From Paraburkholderia sp. SG-MS1 (lineage in GTDB: Bacteria > Pseudomonadota > Gammaproteobacteria > Burkholderiales > Burkholderiaceae): a stretch of DNA of 64,000 nucleotides. The translations under genes were made by a program, and so were the position numbers. Shown in pieces: positions 47,021 through 57,842 of this stretch (the first letter of the stretch is position 1; each line of letters starts with the position of its first letter). Where the stretch lies: contig NZ_NPIH01000238.1 of assembly GCF_012275575.1 (NCBI RefSeq), forward strand, positions 17,611 through 81,610. Direction: 5' to 3'. The notes under the pieces were generated by a model. The model was not told the origin of the DNA. It was given only the letters and a program-made list of their open reading frames with translations, and ran no database searches.

Positions 47021-47354
47021 AAGCCTAGCTTGTTGTGAGCGTTAGGTTTTTCCATTGACGTGGACGATACTTACCAAGTCGATAAAATAGAGTGAGCCCG
47101 TTTCACCGTCTTCGAAGAATATCGCGCCGAGTCAGCATCGACGTCGTGCGGGTTATCAAGGAGTGACTTCGTCGCAGCGCATCTGCGGCTGCGCCAAGTA
47201 CTACCGGCATCGAATGACCACTGCGGAAACAGAATCGGTCTCTCCGCAATTGAAGCAAGCGGCCGATCATCGCCCCATTGCCTGCAACGTTTAAACGCGC
47301 GCAGTTCCCGTCACGTAGAGGACCGCCGCCGACCCAGTGGCAAGCGACACGCCG

Positions 47355-47579
47355 TCAACGACTGGCGAACCATGCGGCTACGCTAAGCACCAATAGACAC
47401 TCCGTAGCCCCGATCACTTCAAGCACGTCAATGTCGTCCCACCCCGGCAACCAACGCGTCCTCTTGGGATAGCGACCTAGCGTCAGAAACCTGAGCGAAA
47501 GTCGTGCGATCACGGCAAGAACGATGGTCGGCACGACGATCTGCAGGACGCGCACCGCAAGCGAAAGCATAGTGTTCAT
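47355..47579 (-). CDS. Possible small membrane protein
   Basis: A 74-residue frame with two hydrophobic segments, LAVRVLQIVVPTIVLAVIAR and VIGATECLLVLSVAAWF, separated by a basic loop RYPKRTRW. No strong ribosome site precedes the ATG and no family is recognised. The surrounding 47021-47354 and 47580-47718 hold nothing else I can support. Confidence 0.35.
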   Translation of the reverse strand: MNTMLSLAVRVLQIVVPTIVLAVIARLSLRFLTLGRYPKRTRWLPGWDDIDVLEVIGATECLLVLSVAAWFASR

Positions 47580-47718
47580 GTAATGGTCGAAACAAGGGGG
47601 GCCTCAATGTTTTGATGCGAGTTATGGTATGCGATCTAGGCGCGACTCGGCCGGTAGATCGCCGCCCCAGTTATCGAAAAGGTCCGACCGCATGATCGCG
47701 CTCGGATTGGCAGCCGCA

Positions 47719-48768
47719 TCAGGCGGAGAGCGCGTCATGCCGGGACGCAGGAGTCGCCACCATAGGCACGCCGGTCGATTCGTGCTCTCGGGCGCCTTCC
47801 AGCACCGTCACATAGCGGCTCAGCGTCTGTTCGAGCGTCGGAAACTCGAAGGCTGAAAGCACCGCGATGGCCGCGTCGCTCTCGAACCTGTGCCATCGCC
47901 AGTCTTCCGTGCCTGCCTTCACCACGTACTCGTAACGAAGGTTACGGCGCAGCCGGGGCCACCGCAGGGACCAGCTACCGCTCGGTGTTGCTTCCCGCCA
48001 GTGTCCAGAAAGCGGGACCTCGAGCACGTGGCTGGGCTCGAAAGTATGTCGACCTTCATCGACGACGAACAATCGCAGCCGCTCAGCCGGGATATCTGTG
48101 GATCCCGAAGCGAGAAACCGGTCGATGATTGCCTGGATTGCAGTTGCTTCGTTATAGACGCGCAGGTTGCTCTCGTGGGGATGCGCAAGCAGCAACGCGA
48201 CGTTAGTGTCCCCTGACCGTTGGCGTAGCAGTCGTGATGTCCAGTAGACCACAGCGGGTTGCGCGCCGTGCGGCGCGAAATAATGCGGCTCGAACCCTCG
48301 CCGGGTGTAACGCGCGTGCGAACCGGCCATGAGCGTCGACTCCGGCATGGTGCGCCATTGTCCATCGAGGTCCAGTATTTCGATATCGCTTTTGGGAATT
48401 CCATCCCGCGACCAGTCTTGCTGAGGCTCTCGCGGCGACGTCTGCCAGTAGAGCCAGGCGGTTTCAACCAGGAAATCGTCGTCCGCCCGCTGAAAGCCGT
48501 TGAAGAACGGATGATTGTCGCGCACGCGCTGCAGCACATGCATTTCACTCCATAGCCGGAAGCCGATTCGGCTCTTCGCGGCTTCCAGATTTTTCCAGAA
48601 TGAAATGCGAAAGATCGATTGCCCCTGGGCAAGGGTCTGCTCGGCATCAACAAGCGGCTCGTGCTGCCACGGTCCCGCCTCGTCGCTGCTCCATCGGCGT
48701 GCGCGCAACATGTCACCGTGCATCCGGAGATGTGTCAGCCAAGAATCGTAACGATAGACGTAGCTCAT
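47719..48768 (-). CDS. Hypothetical protein of unknown family
   Basis: A 349-residue cytosolic protein starting MSYVYRYDSWLTHLRMHGDM; no signal or membrane segment. It is rich in Trp, Arg and aromatic residues (SARKxx-free, FRISFWKNLEAAKSRIGFRL, ETAWLYWQTSPREPQQDW, RLFVVDEGRHTF). The C-terminal half has beta-rich alternation (SGSWSLRWPRLRRNLRYEYV). I do not recognise it. The start is the Met at 48768; twenty codons upstream are open but Arg-rich and shadow-like. It sits alone between the DUF4365 pseudogene and cdiA, divergent from cdiA by 304 bases. Confidence 0.6.
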   Translation of the reverse strand: MSYVYRYDSWLTHLRMHGDMLRARRWSSDEAGPWQHEPLVDAEQTLAQGQSIFRISFWKNLEAAKSRIGFRLWSEMHVLQRVRDNHPFFNGFQRADDDFLVETAWLYWQTSPREPQQDWSRDGIPKSDIEILDLDGQWRTMPESTLMAGSHARYTRRGFEPHYFAPHGAQPAVVYWTSRLLRQRSGDTNVALLLAHPHESNLRVYNEATAIQAIIDRFLASGSTDIPAERLRLFVVDEGRHTFEPSHVLEVPLSGHWREATPSGSWSLRWPRLRRNLRYEYVVKAGTEDWRWHRFESDAAIAVLSAFEFPTLEQTLSRYVTVLEGAREHESTGVPMVATPASRHDALSA

Positions 48769-49072
48769 GCGATTCGGTTTGAGAAAAATACGATGGGACG
48801 TGCGCGTAAGGGGGCCGCGCGCCGGCAATGCACGTGCAATCGTATGACATGTCGAAGTTGCAGGAAAGGGACGTTGTCTTGCGACTCTCGATTGCTGAGG
48901 CGGCTACCCACACACTCATTTTCGATAAACATTAAAAAATAAATTCGCCTATCAGATAAATCTTAATTTCGCATTACTGTCAGCGCCTTACAACCAGTGA
49001 ACACTAGTTAACCCTCTCAAATCCTCTGTCGCGCTATCTTTTTTGCCCGTTAAAGAATAATCGCTGCAGAAA
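48769..49072. other. AT-rich region upstream of cdiA
   Basis: The stretch 48920-49060 is far richer in A and T than the surroundings (runs such as ATTAAAAAATAAATT), as is usual for promoters of horizontally acquired surface genes silenced by H-NS-type proteins. Several -10-like sequences are possible, so none is singled out. The ribosome site before cdiA is weak. Confidence 0.5.
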
Positions 49073-52000
49073 ATGAATACGAAGATGTTCCGGCTGGTCT
49101 ACAGCCGGTGCCGGGGAATGCTCGTCGCGGTTGCGGAAACCGCAAGCGCTGCAGGCAAAAACAATGTGGGCGGGACCACTGCCTCGCGTCGCGCGACCCA
49201 CCTTTCGCTGTTTTCAATGCGAGTCGCGGCGTTTGCCGCGCTGCTGACATTTGGCCTCGCCCCTTCACTCGTCGAAGCACAGGTCGTCGGCGGCGGTTCG
49301 CACGCGCCGAATGTCATCAATACGGCCAATGGGTTGCCTCAGGTGAACATCAACACCCCGAGCGGCGCGGGGGTGTCGGTCAATACGTATTCGCAGTTCG
49401 ACGTACAGAAGCCTGGCGTCATCCTGAACAATTCGCCGACCATCGTGCAGACGCAGCAGGCGGGCATGATCAACGGCAATGCGAATCTCGCGCCGGGACA
49501 GTCCGCGCGGATCATTCTCAACCAGGTCAACAGCAATTCACCAAGCCAGCTGCGCGGCTATCTCGAGGTAGCGGGCAGCAAGGCCGAAGTCGTTGTTTCT
49601 AACGGTTCGGGAATCATGGTGGATGGTGGCGGGTTCATCAACACCACGCGCGGCATTCTCACGACGGGCACGCCCCTGCTCGATGCGAGCGGCAACCTGA
49701 AGGGCTTCAGTATCACGGGCGGCAATATCACTGTGCAGGGCGCGGGGCTGAACGCGACGAACGTCGACCAGGTTGACCTGATCGCACGCGCGGTGCAGGC
49801 CAATGCGGCGATTTATGCCAATACGCTCAATGTCGTCGCGGGTGCGAACCAGGTCGATCATGACACGCTGGCCGCGACGCCCATCGCAGGCAGTGGTGTG
49901 GCGCCGGGCGTGTCGATCGACGTGAGCCAGCTCGGCGGTATGTATGCAAACCGGATCGTGCTCGTCGGCACCGAGAACGGCGTGGGCGTTTCGAATGCGG
50001 GCGTCATTGCGGCGCAGGCGGGCGATCTCACGCTGACCACGCAGGGCAAGCTGGTTCTCGCGGGAAAGACGACCGCGAGCGGCAATCTGGCGGTGTCGGC
50101 GGCAGGTGGCATCGATAACAGCGGCACGACGTATGCGCAGCAATCGGTGTCGGTCAGTACGCCGGGCGCGCTGACCAATAGCGGCACGCTGGCCGCGCAG
50201 CAGAACCTGAACGTGACCACGAGCAGCGTTGAGTCGAGCGGGACGCTCGGCGCGGGCGTCAACAGCGATGGATCGATCGCGCAGTCGGGGGACCTCACCC
50301 TAAGCGCGACAGGCACGTTGTCGGCCACCGGCACCAATATCGCCGGTGGCAATGCAACGCTTCAGGGTGCGACGGTCAATCTCTCGGGCAGCAGCACGGC
50401 CGCGAATGGCGATCTCGCGCTGACGGCGACGAGTGGCGACCTGAATGCGTCGGGTGCGAAGATCGACGCCGGCAACGCGCTGACGGTGCTCGCAGCAGGC
50501 ACGCTCGACACCAGTTCCGCGACGCTTGACGCCACTCAACTTGGCATTCAGGCCGCGAACCTCGTGAACCGAAACGGCACGATCACGCAGACCGGAACGG
50601 GCGCAACGAGCGTCGACGTCTCCGGCACATTCGACAACACCGGCGGCAAGCTCCAGACCAATAGCGCAAATCTCGCACTCGGCCCCGCCGCGCTGCTCAA
50701 CGACCACGGCACGATCACGAGCTCCGGCAACGGCACGCTGTCGGTCAACACCGGCGTGCTGTCGAACAATGGCGGCACACTGGCGACGAACGGCGCGCTG
50801 GATATCCACGCGGGTGCGGTGTCGAACCGGGGCGGCACGCTCGCGGGCCAGTCCACGGCCACGCTCACGGTGGCGTCGCTCGATAACAGCGCGGGTGGCT
50901 ATATCGGCGCGCAGAACGTATCGATCGACGATACGGGCGCATTGAACAACGCGGGCGGCACGGTGCAAGCCGATGGTCTGCTCGACGTATCGGCTCAAAC
51001 CGTTGCAAACGATGGCGGCTCGATTGCAAACGGCGGCACGGGCAAGACGACCGTGAACGCGAGTGGCGCGCTCACCAATACCGGTAGCGGCATCATTGGC
51101 GGCAATGGCGACGTGTCGGTATCCGGCGCGAGCATCGCGAATGCGGGCGGTACGATTACGGCCGGCGGCACCGCGTCCGTCACCTCGGGCGGTGCGCTCG
51201 ACAACCGCGCCGGGTTCATCCTGGGCAACAGCGTGGTCAACGTTTCCGCACAGGGCGCGCTCGACAATACCGGCGGCCAGATCGAAGCGAACGCCGCGAC
51301 GGCGACACTGGCGATCTCGGGCGCGTCCATCGACAACACCAACGGGCGCATCGCCAACATCGGCACCGGTGCGACGGGTATCAATGCGGCGACGGTGACG
51401 AACGCCAATACGGGCGGCATTACTGGAGCGGGCATGATCGGCGGCAACGGCGATGTGAGCGTCGACGCGCAGACGCTGTCGAACACAGCCGGTGCGCAGA
51501 TCCTGTCGGGCCACGACCTGACACTGAACGTCGCGCAATCGGCCGACAACAGCGGCGGCTCGCTCTCGGGTACAAACAACCTCACCCTCGATGGAGCCGG
51601 CGTGGCGCTTGCGAACCAGAACGGTTCGTTGCATGCCAATGGCGCGCTCGCGCTGAATGTTGCGTCGCTCGACAATGCGGCCGGCCGTATCGGCAACGAC
51701 GCCGGCAGCGGCGGCAGCGTCGCGATCGCGGCAGGCACGCTCGCGAACCAGGGCGGCGCTATCGGCAGCGACCAGAACCTGAGCGTCACGACCAATCAGC
51801 TCACGGGCGACGGCAGCATCGTCGCGGGAAACGACGGCGCGATCACGGTCAACGGCGACTACACGCAAAGCGCGGCAAACCGGATTCAGGCGAACCACGA
51901 CCTCACGCTGACCACCGCCGGCAACTTCACGAATCAGGGCAACCTTGGCGCCGTCAATGCGCTGACGGTCAATGCAGCCAACGTGGACAACCAGGCCGGC

Positions 52001-55000
52001 GCGGACCTCAACTCGGCCAGCACCGTCGTGAACGCGGCGAACGCGATCACGAATGAAGGCCGCATCGAAGGCGACAGCGTCACGACGAACAGCGCGACGC
52101 TGATCAATACAGCGGCGATCATCGGCAATACGGTCACGCTGAACGGCAGCCAGTCCATCGCGAATACCGGCGCGGCTGCGATCATGGCCGCCTCGGAACT
52201 GAACCTCTATTCGCCCGGCGACATTTCGAACACGGCCGGCGCGAACATGTTCAGCCTTGGCGATATCTACATCGCCGCCGACGCGGCACGCGACGCGAAC
52301 GGTCTGCTCGCCAACCGCAGCAATTCAGTCACCAATGACCAGTCCACCATCGAGGCCCAGGGCGACATCGAGGTCGCCACGCAGACGCTGACCAACACGC
52401 GCCCCGCACCCGCGGTCGAGACCGTGACGACTGACGTCGACACGGTCCACCAGACCAAGCGCGACAAGTACATGGCCTGCGCGACGGGCAACAGCGACAA
52501 GGGTTACTGCACGCAGCAGATGTGGGATAGCGGCTACAGCGCGCCGATCGACGCGACCTTCGGCGCCTCGCAGATCGTCTCGCAGACCGCCGGCCCAAAT
52601 GCGACCGACAACGTGCTGGTCGTCAACGTCAACGGGCAACAGCAGACGATCTGGTACAACACGCTGACGACGAACAGCGACGGTTCGGTCACGGTCAACT
52701 ACTGGGACGACTACAACCCGAACGTCAACTACCTGCCGTCCACCGAGTATGCAACACGCAGCGATGGACACAAGGGCTATCAGCGCGTCGAGATCGCGCG
52801 CGACACGACCACCACGACGCAGCAGGACCAGGTGACAGGGCCGCAGGCACAGCAGGCGCAACTGCTTGCGGGCGGCAACATGACGCTCGCGAATGTCGGC
52901 ACCATCAATAACAGCTACAGCGCGATCGCGGCGGGCGGTTCGATTCAGATCGGCTCGAGCCAGCAGGACGGCGAAATCGGCAACGGGACCGGCAATTACG
53001 GCGGCACCACCGTCAACAACACCGGGCAGACGCTGTACCAGTACCAGCGTCAGGACATCGTGTCGACCTACGCGTGGAACGAGAACATCACGCAGGACGT
53101 GGGCACCGTCGTCGAGCCGTCGATCGTGCTCGCGCCCGTGGCAATCGGCGGCACAGGCGGCACGATCATCGCGAACAACGCGGTGCAGATCAGCGCAACG
53201 GACGTCAACAACACGAACGTCGCGGCCGCAAATTCCGCGACCGGTGCGACGGGCGGAACGCTGGGCGCCAACCAGCAGATGACGGGCACGCAGGTCAACG
53301 CGCCGCAAAGCGTCGCGAGCAGCACGGGCCAACTCGACATCAAGCTGCCCACGAGCGGGCTGTACACGTACCAGACAGCACCCGGCGCGTCGTACCTGGT
53401 CGTGACCGATCCCCGGCTGACGAGCTATACGAGCTTCATCTCCAGCGACTACATGCTGCAGCAGCTTGGGCTCAATCCGCAGACCGTGGAAAAGCGGCTC
53501 GGTGACGGCATGTATGAGGAGCAACTGGTGCGCGAGCAGATCACGCAGTTGACTGGTCGCGTGTATCTGCAGGGCTACACGAACAATCTCGACGAATATC
53601 AGGCGCTGATGACAAACGGCGTGAACGTCGCACAGCAGTTCGGGCTCGAACCCGGCATCGCGCTGACGGCCGCGCAGATGGATGCATTGACGAGCGACAT
53701 CGTCTGGCTCGTGAGTCAGACCGTCACGCTGCCTGACGGCACGACGCAGCAGGTGCTGGCGCCTGTCGTCTATCTTGCACAGAGCCATGCGAACGACCTG
53801 CAGCCCACCGGCGCGCTGATTTCGGCCGACGACGTGGAGATTCACGCCACCGGCAGCGCGACCAATTCGGGCGTGATCAAGGGCGGCACGCAGACGGTGG
53901 TGAGCGCGACCGATATCCTGAACCGTGGCGGCTCGATCGGCAGCAGCGGTACGGACGGAACGACGGTTCTTTCCGCGACGCACCACGTGGTGAACGCCTC
54001 GGGCATGATCAGCGGCAATCGCGTCGCGGTGCTGGCAGGCAATGACATCGTCAACACGACGCTGGTCGACGTCAACGGCATCAGTTCGGCGGCCGGCAGC
54101 AGCAAGGTCAGCCAGACCCTGCTCGGCTCACAGGGCACGATTGCGTCGACCGGCGACATGGTGATCGCAGCGGCCAACGACCTGACCGTGCATGGCGCGA
54201 ACATCAGCGCGGGCGGCAATGCCCAGATCACCGCGGGCCACGACATTACCGTCGATGCGGTGCAGTCCACCACCTCGCAATCAGTCACGCAGAACGATCA
54301 GCATCACTGGGAAGCGGACAGCGTCGCCAACGAGACCAGCGCGATTACTGCCGGCGGCGATCTCGCGATGCAGAGCGGCAACGACACAACGTTCAGGGGC
54401 GCGACGGTGACGGCCGGCGGCGACATGGCGGTCGTCGCGGGCGGCAACCTGACGGCGACCACGGTCACCGACACCGCGAAATACGACAACGTCGCCATCG
54501 ACGACAAGACCCGCAAGGAAGTCGACCATACCTACGACGAACACGCAGTCGGCACGGTCTTCACGGCGGGTGGCAATGCAACGCTCGGCGCGGTCAGCAC
54601 GGATGCGGGCAAGGGCAATGTGACGCTCACGGGTTCGAGCCTGACTGCCGGCATGACGAACGGTGTCGACAACGGCACGGGTACGGCAACGATCGCGGCC
54701 ACCGGCAACGTGACGATCAACGAGGCGCGCGAGGAGCACGACAGCTACCAGGCGGTTGAATCGAAGCGCGGCAGTTTCGTCAGCGGCTCGACCACCGATA
54801 CGATGCAGGCCACGCAGGCGAATATTGGTGTGGCGAGTACCGTGTCCGGTGACACGGTGACCGTCAAGGCAGGTCGCGATCTGACCATCCAGGGCAGCAA
54901 TGTGGTCGGTACGAACGACGTGACGCTTGCGGCGACAGGAAACGTCAACATCACGACCTCGCAGGACACCCTGCAGTCGCAGAGCAGTTCCCAGCGGAAG

Positions 55001-57835
55001 GAGTACGGTTTCCTGTCGGGCCTGAATCCCTTGAACCAGCTTGACGGCGGCTTGCAGGGGTACACCATCGGCACGCGCACGACCACCGATGCGCAGCAGG
55101 CCACCCAGGTGGCGAACACGGGCAGCATGGTCGGCTCGCTGACCGGCAACCTCAACATCACGGCCGGCAACGACCTGCATGCGACTGGCAGCACGTTGCA
55201 CGCGGCCAACGATCTGAACCTCGCCGGCAAGACCGTCACGATCGATGCGGCATACGACGCTGCGACGCAGAACGAGCAGCAGTCGTTCAAACAGACGGCG
55301 ATTTCCGCGGGCATCAGCAATCCGGTCATCGCGGCGGTGCAGACCGCGGACCAGATGCGCAAGGACGTGAAGCAGACCAACGGCGACGCGCGGCTCGATG
55401 CGCTCGCTGCCGCGACGACCGGACTTGCGGCGAAAAATGCCTATGACGCAGTCATGAGCGACCCGACGGCGGTCGGCGGCGTTGGCATCAACGTGTCACT
55501 TGGTACGAGCCATAGCAACAGCAGTTCGACTGCGTCGTCCAGTACCGCAGTGGGCAGTACGGTATCGGCAGGCCACAACCTGAATATTGCGGCGGCTGGC
55601 GCGGGCGCGGACAGCAATATCAACGTTATCGGCAGCAATCTCAGTGCGGGCAACAACGCCACGCTCAATGCCGAAGGCGCCATCAATCTGCAGGCCGCGC
55701 AGAACACTGATAGCCAGCAGAGTAGCAACAGCGGATCGAATGCGAGTATCGGCGTCACGTTCGGCGTCGGCAAATCGAATGGCATCTCGTTCCAGGCAGG
55801 TGTTTCAGGTACCAAGGGCAATGACAATGGCAGCGATACGACTTGGACTAACACTCACGTCAACGCGGGCAATACGCTGACGCTTCAGTCGGGCGGCGAC
55901 ACCAACCTGAAGGGCGCGGTGGCTGATGGCCAGCAGGTGGTGGCGAACGTTGGCGGGAATCTGAACATCGAGAGCCTGCCGGACACGAGCACCTATAACT
56001 CGAAGCAGCAGAGCGGCGGTGTGTCGGTGAGCGTGTGCGTGCCGCCGATCTGCTACGGCGCATCGAGCGTGGCCGGCAATTACAGCCAGCAGAAGCTGAA
56101 CAGCGACTATGCGAGCGTGACCGAGCAATCCGGCATCGGTGCGGGCGACGGCGGGTTCCAGATCAATGTGAAGGGGAATACGGACCTCAAGGGGGCGGTG
56201 ATTTCCAGTAGCGATGCTGCGGTCCAGAGCGGCGTCAACAGCCTGACGACCGCGACGCTCACGCATAGCGACATCGAGAATACGGCCGAATACAGCGGGC
56301 AGTCGGTGGGCATCAGCGGCGGCTACGGTGGCGATATCGGCAAGAGCCAGAGCGGGACCGCCAACAACGTCAACCCGGTGCCGGGCACGACGCTGCCGAA
56401 GAGCGGCGGCCTTTCGATGGCGCCCCCGATCGTAATGAGCGCTTCCGGTGACGCGAGCGGCACGACGAAGAGCGCGATCAGCGGCGGCACCATCACCGTC
56501 ACCGATGGTGCGAAGCAACAGCAACTGACAGGACAGACGGCCGAGGAAGCGGTGGCGGATATCAGCCGTGATACGTCGGACACGCTTGGGTCGGTCGCAC
56601 CGATCTTCGATAAGGACAAGATCGAGGCCGGGTTCGATATCACGAGCCAGTTCATCAATCAGGTGGGGACGCTCGTTAACAACCGGGCGAAGGAAGCGGA
56701 TGCGGCGAAGGCCGCGGCGAACGATCCGAATCTGACGCCGGAGCAGCGTGCGGCGGCACAGCAGCAGGCCGATCAGCTCAATGCCGAGTGGGGACCGGGC
56801 GGATCGTATCGTCAGGTGCTGACTGCGCTGAGCGTCGCGGCGGGTGGCAACGTGACCGGTAGTATGGGGCAGTTTGCGCAGAGTGCGACGGTGGCGTATC
56901 TGCAGGAACTCGGAGCGAGCGGGGTCAAGGCGATTGCAGATTCGCTCGATAGCGATACCGCCCGTGCTGCGCTGCATGCGATTGTCGGCTGCGCGGGGGC
57001 TGCTGCGAGCAGCCAGAGTTGTGGTGCGGGCGCGATGGGGGCTGCGGCGAGTTCGGTGCTTGGCAGCCTGCTAGGGCCGACGAGCGACATGTCGGCGGAA
57101 GATCGTCAGGCGCGGGAGAATCTGGTGACGAGCCTGGTTGCCGGAATAGCAACCGCCTCGGGAACGAACGCGGCGACGGCAACTGGTGCTGGACAGATCG
57201 AAGGGGAAAACAATCAGTTTTCTGTGGTAGCCCCGTCGACTTCACTATTGCCCGGGTGGCTGGAGGCACTTGGCAAGCTCCCTGGCTTCAAGGGTGAAAC
57301 GGCCAGCAAAGGTGATGGCGTCATCGCCGATCCTGCCACCGAGCTTGATCCGACCATCAAAGCGGGTACGCCGACAGCGACGCCCTCGGGATCGAGTGTG
57401 ATCGACGACATTTTCAAGACGCCGCCAGCCGTGACCGTGGCCGAGGGGCTGGTTGACTACATCCTTACGTCTGTAAACGGGTCAAAAGCAAGTGTTCCGT
57501 CGTCCATCGTGGGCAGCGATGGAAACCTACCGGCCGGAATTGGCGGTGTGGGCACCCCAATCCCGATGCCTCCGAGCAATGACCCGAACGCAACGGCAGA
57601 GCAATTTGCAAAAGATGCGTTCAATGGTCAAACCCCCGTGAAAGTTGTCGAGAATGTTACGGGCGAAGGGAGTTGGGTTGCGATCTTGCCAGACGGAACA
57701 GCAGTAACGTATCGTCCCGCAGGACAGGCGTCGTCGAAGACTGCCGGTGACATAGCGACAGTGGAAGTCAATAACCCTGCGGTCAAGGCAATCAATAGAG
57801 GCGAAATTGCGAAATTTAAGTTCCCTGGAAAATGA
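49073..57835 (+). CDS. cdiA: CdiA/BcpA contact-dependent inhibition exoprotein
   Basis: A 2920-residue two-partner-secretion protein that carries a C-terminal toxin into neighbours. The N terminus is an extended signal peptide (MNTKMFRLVYSRCRGMLVAV, cleavage near VEA|QVV at 69), then the TPS domain to about residue 330 (INTPSGAGVSVNTYSQFDV, IVNQVNSNSPSQLRGYLEV-like block and VSNGSGIMVDGGGFINTTRG). The long middle is filamentous-haemagglutinin beta-helix repeats rich in LDNTGG and NNAGG. Pretoxin sequence (ALHAIVGCAGAAASSQSC, ENLVTSLVAGIATASG) ends in GENN at 2711-2714, a variant of VENN, so the variable toxin is about 210 residues. Its end (DGTAVTYRPAGQ ... KFKFPGK) resembles other CDI nuclease tails, but I cannot name the activity. 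The immunity gene follows by 7 bases. Confidence 0.93.
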   Translation: MNTKMFRLVYSRCRGMLVAVAETASAAGKNNVGGTTASRRATHLSLFSMRVAAFAALLTFGLAPSLVEAQVVGGGSHAPNVINTANGLPQVNINTPSGAGVSVNTYSQFDVQKPGVILNNSPTIVQTQQAGMINGNANLAPGQSARIILNQVNSNSPSQLRGYLEVAGSKAEVVVSNGSGIMVDGGGFINTTRGILTTGTPLLDASGNLKGFSITGGNITVQGAGLNATNVDQVDLIARAVQANAAIYANTLNVVAGANQVDHDTLAATPIAGSGVAPGVSIDVSQLGGMYANRIVLVGTENGVGVSNAGVIAAQAGDLTLTTQGKLVLAGKTTASGNLAVSAAGGIDNSGTTYAQQSVSVSTPGALTNSGTLAAQQNLNVTTSSVESSGTLGAGVNSDGSIAQSGDLTLSATGTLSATGTNIAGGNATLQGATVNLSGSSTAANGDLALTATSGDLNASGAKIDAGNALTVLAAGTLDTSSATLDATQLGIQAANLVNRNGTITQTGTGATSVDVSGTFDNTGGKLQTNSANLALGPAALLNDHGTITSSGNGTLSVNTGVLSNNGGTLATNGALDIHAGAVSNRGGTLAGQSTATLTVASLDNSAGGYIGAQNVSIDDTGALNNAGGTVQADGLLDVSAQTVANDGGSIANGGTGKTTVNASGALTNTGSGIIGGNGDVSVSGASIANAGGTITAGGTASVTSGGALDNRAGFILGNSVVNVSAQGALDNTGGQIEANAATATLAISGASIDNTNGRIANIGTGATGINAATVTNANTGGITGAGMIGGNGDVSVDAQTLSNTAGAQILSGHDLTLNVAQSADNSGGSLSGTNNLTLDGAGVALANQNGSLHANGALALNVASLDNAAGRIGNDAGSGGSVAIAAGTLANQGGAIGSDQNLSVTTNQLTGDGSIVAGNDGAITVNGDYTQSAANRIQANHDLTLTTAGNFTNQGNLGAVNALTVNAANVDNQAGADLNSASTVVNAANAITNEGRIEGDSVTTNSATLINTAAIIGNTVTLNGSQSIANTGAAAIMAASELNLYSPGDISNTAGANMFSLGDIYIAADAARDANGLLANRSNSVTNDQSTIEAQGDIEVATQTLTNTRPAPAVETVTTDVDTVHQTKRDKYMACATGNSDKGYCTQQMWDSGYSAPIDATFGASQIVSQTAGPNATDNVLVVNVNGQQQTIWYNTLTTNSDGSVTVNYWDDYNPNVNYLPSTEYATRSDGHKGYQRVEIARDTTTTTQQDQVTGPQAQQAQLLAGGNMTLANVGTINNSYSAIAAGGSIQIGSSQQDGEIGNGTGNYGGTTVNNTGQTLYQYQRQDIVSTYAWNENITQDVGTVVEPSIVLAPVAIGGTGGTIIANNAVQISATDVNNTNVAAANSATGATGGTLGANQQMTGTQVNAPQSVASSTGQLDIKLPTSGLYTYQTAPGASYLVVTDPRLTSYTSFISSDYMLQQLGLNPQTVEKRLGDGMYEEQLVREQITQLTGRVYLQGYTNNLDEYQALMTNGVNVAQQFGLEPGIALTAAQMDALTSDIVWLVSQTVTLPDGTTQQVLAPVVYLAQSHANDLQPTGALISADDVEIHATGSATNSGVIKGGTQTVVSATDILNRGGSIGSSGTDGTTVLSATHHVVNASGMISGNRVAVLAGNDIVNTTLVDVNGISSAAGSSKVSQTLLGSQGTIASTGDMVIAAANDLTVHGANISAGGNAQITAGHDITVDAVQSTTSQSVTQNDQHHWEADSVANETSAITAGGDLAMQSGNDTTFRGATVTAGGDMAVVAGGNLTATTVTDTAKYDNVAIDDKTRKEVDHTYDEHAVGTVFTAGGNATLGAVSTDAGKGNVTLTGSSLTAGMTNGVDNGTGTATIAATGNVTINEAREEHDSYQAVESKRGSFVSGSTTDTMQATQANIGVASTVSGDTVTVKAGRDLTIQGSNVVGTNDVTLAATGNVNITTSQDTLQSQSSSQRKEYGFLSGLNPLNQLDGGLQGYTIGTRTTTDAQQATQVANTGSMVGSLTGNLNITAGNDLHATGSTLHAANDLNLAGKTVTIDAAYDAATQNEQQSFKQTAISAGISNPVIAAVQTADQMRKDVKQTNGDARLDALAAATTGLAAKNAYDAVMSDPTAVGGVGINVSLGTSHSNSSSTASSSTAVGSTVSAGHNLNIAAAGAGADSNINVIGSNLSAGNNATLNAEGAINLQAAQNTDSQQSSNSGSNASIGVTFGVGKSNGISFQAGVSGTKGNDNGSDTTWTNTHVNAGNTLTLQSGGDTNLKGAVADGQQVVANVGGNLNIESLPDTSTYNSKQQSGGVSVSVCVPPICYGASSVAGNYSQQKLNSDYASVTEQSGIGAGDGGFQINVKGNTDLKGAVISSSDAAVQSGVNSLTTATLTHSDIENTAEYSGQSVGISGGYGGDIGKSQSGTANNVNPVPGTTLPKSGGLSMAPPIVMSASGDASGTTKSAISGGTITVTDGAKQQQLTGQTAEEAVADISRDTSDTLGSVAPIFDKDKIEAGFDITSQFINQVGTLVNNRAKEADAAKAAANDPNLTPEQRAAAQQQADQLNAEWGPGGSYRQVLTALSVAAGGNVTGSMGQFAQSATVAYLQELGASGVKAIADSLDSDTARAALHAIVGCAGAAASSQSCGAGAMGAAASSVLGSLLGPTSDMSAEDRQARENLVTSLVAGIATASGTNAATATGAGQIEGENNQFSVVAPSTSLLPGWLEALGKLPGFKGETASKGDGVIADPATELDPTIKAGTPTATPSGSSVIDDIFKTPPAVTVAEGLVDYILTSVNGSKASVPSSIVGSDGNLPAGIGGVGTPIPMPPSNDPNATAEQFAKDAFNGQTPVKVVENVTGEGSWVAILPDGTAVTYRPAGQASSKTAGDIATVEVNNPAVKAINRGEIAKFKFPGK

Positions 57836-57842
57836 GACGGCC

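Noticed and set aside
50300..57000. Several long minus-strand frames across cdiA
   Set aside because: They are antisense shadows of the repeat-rich coding sequence.
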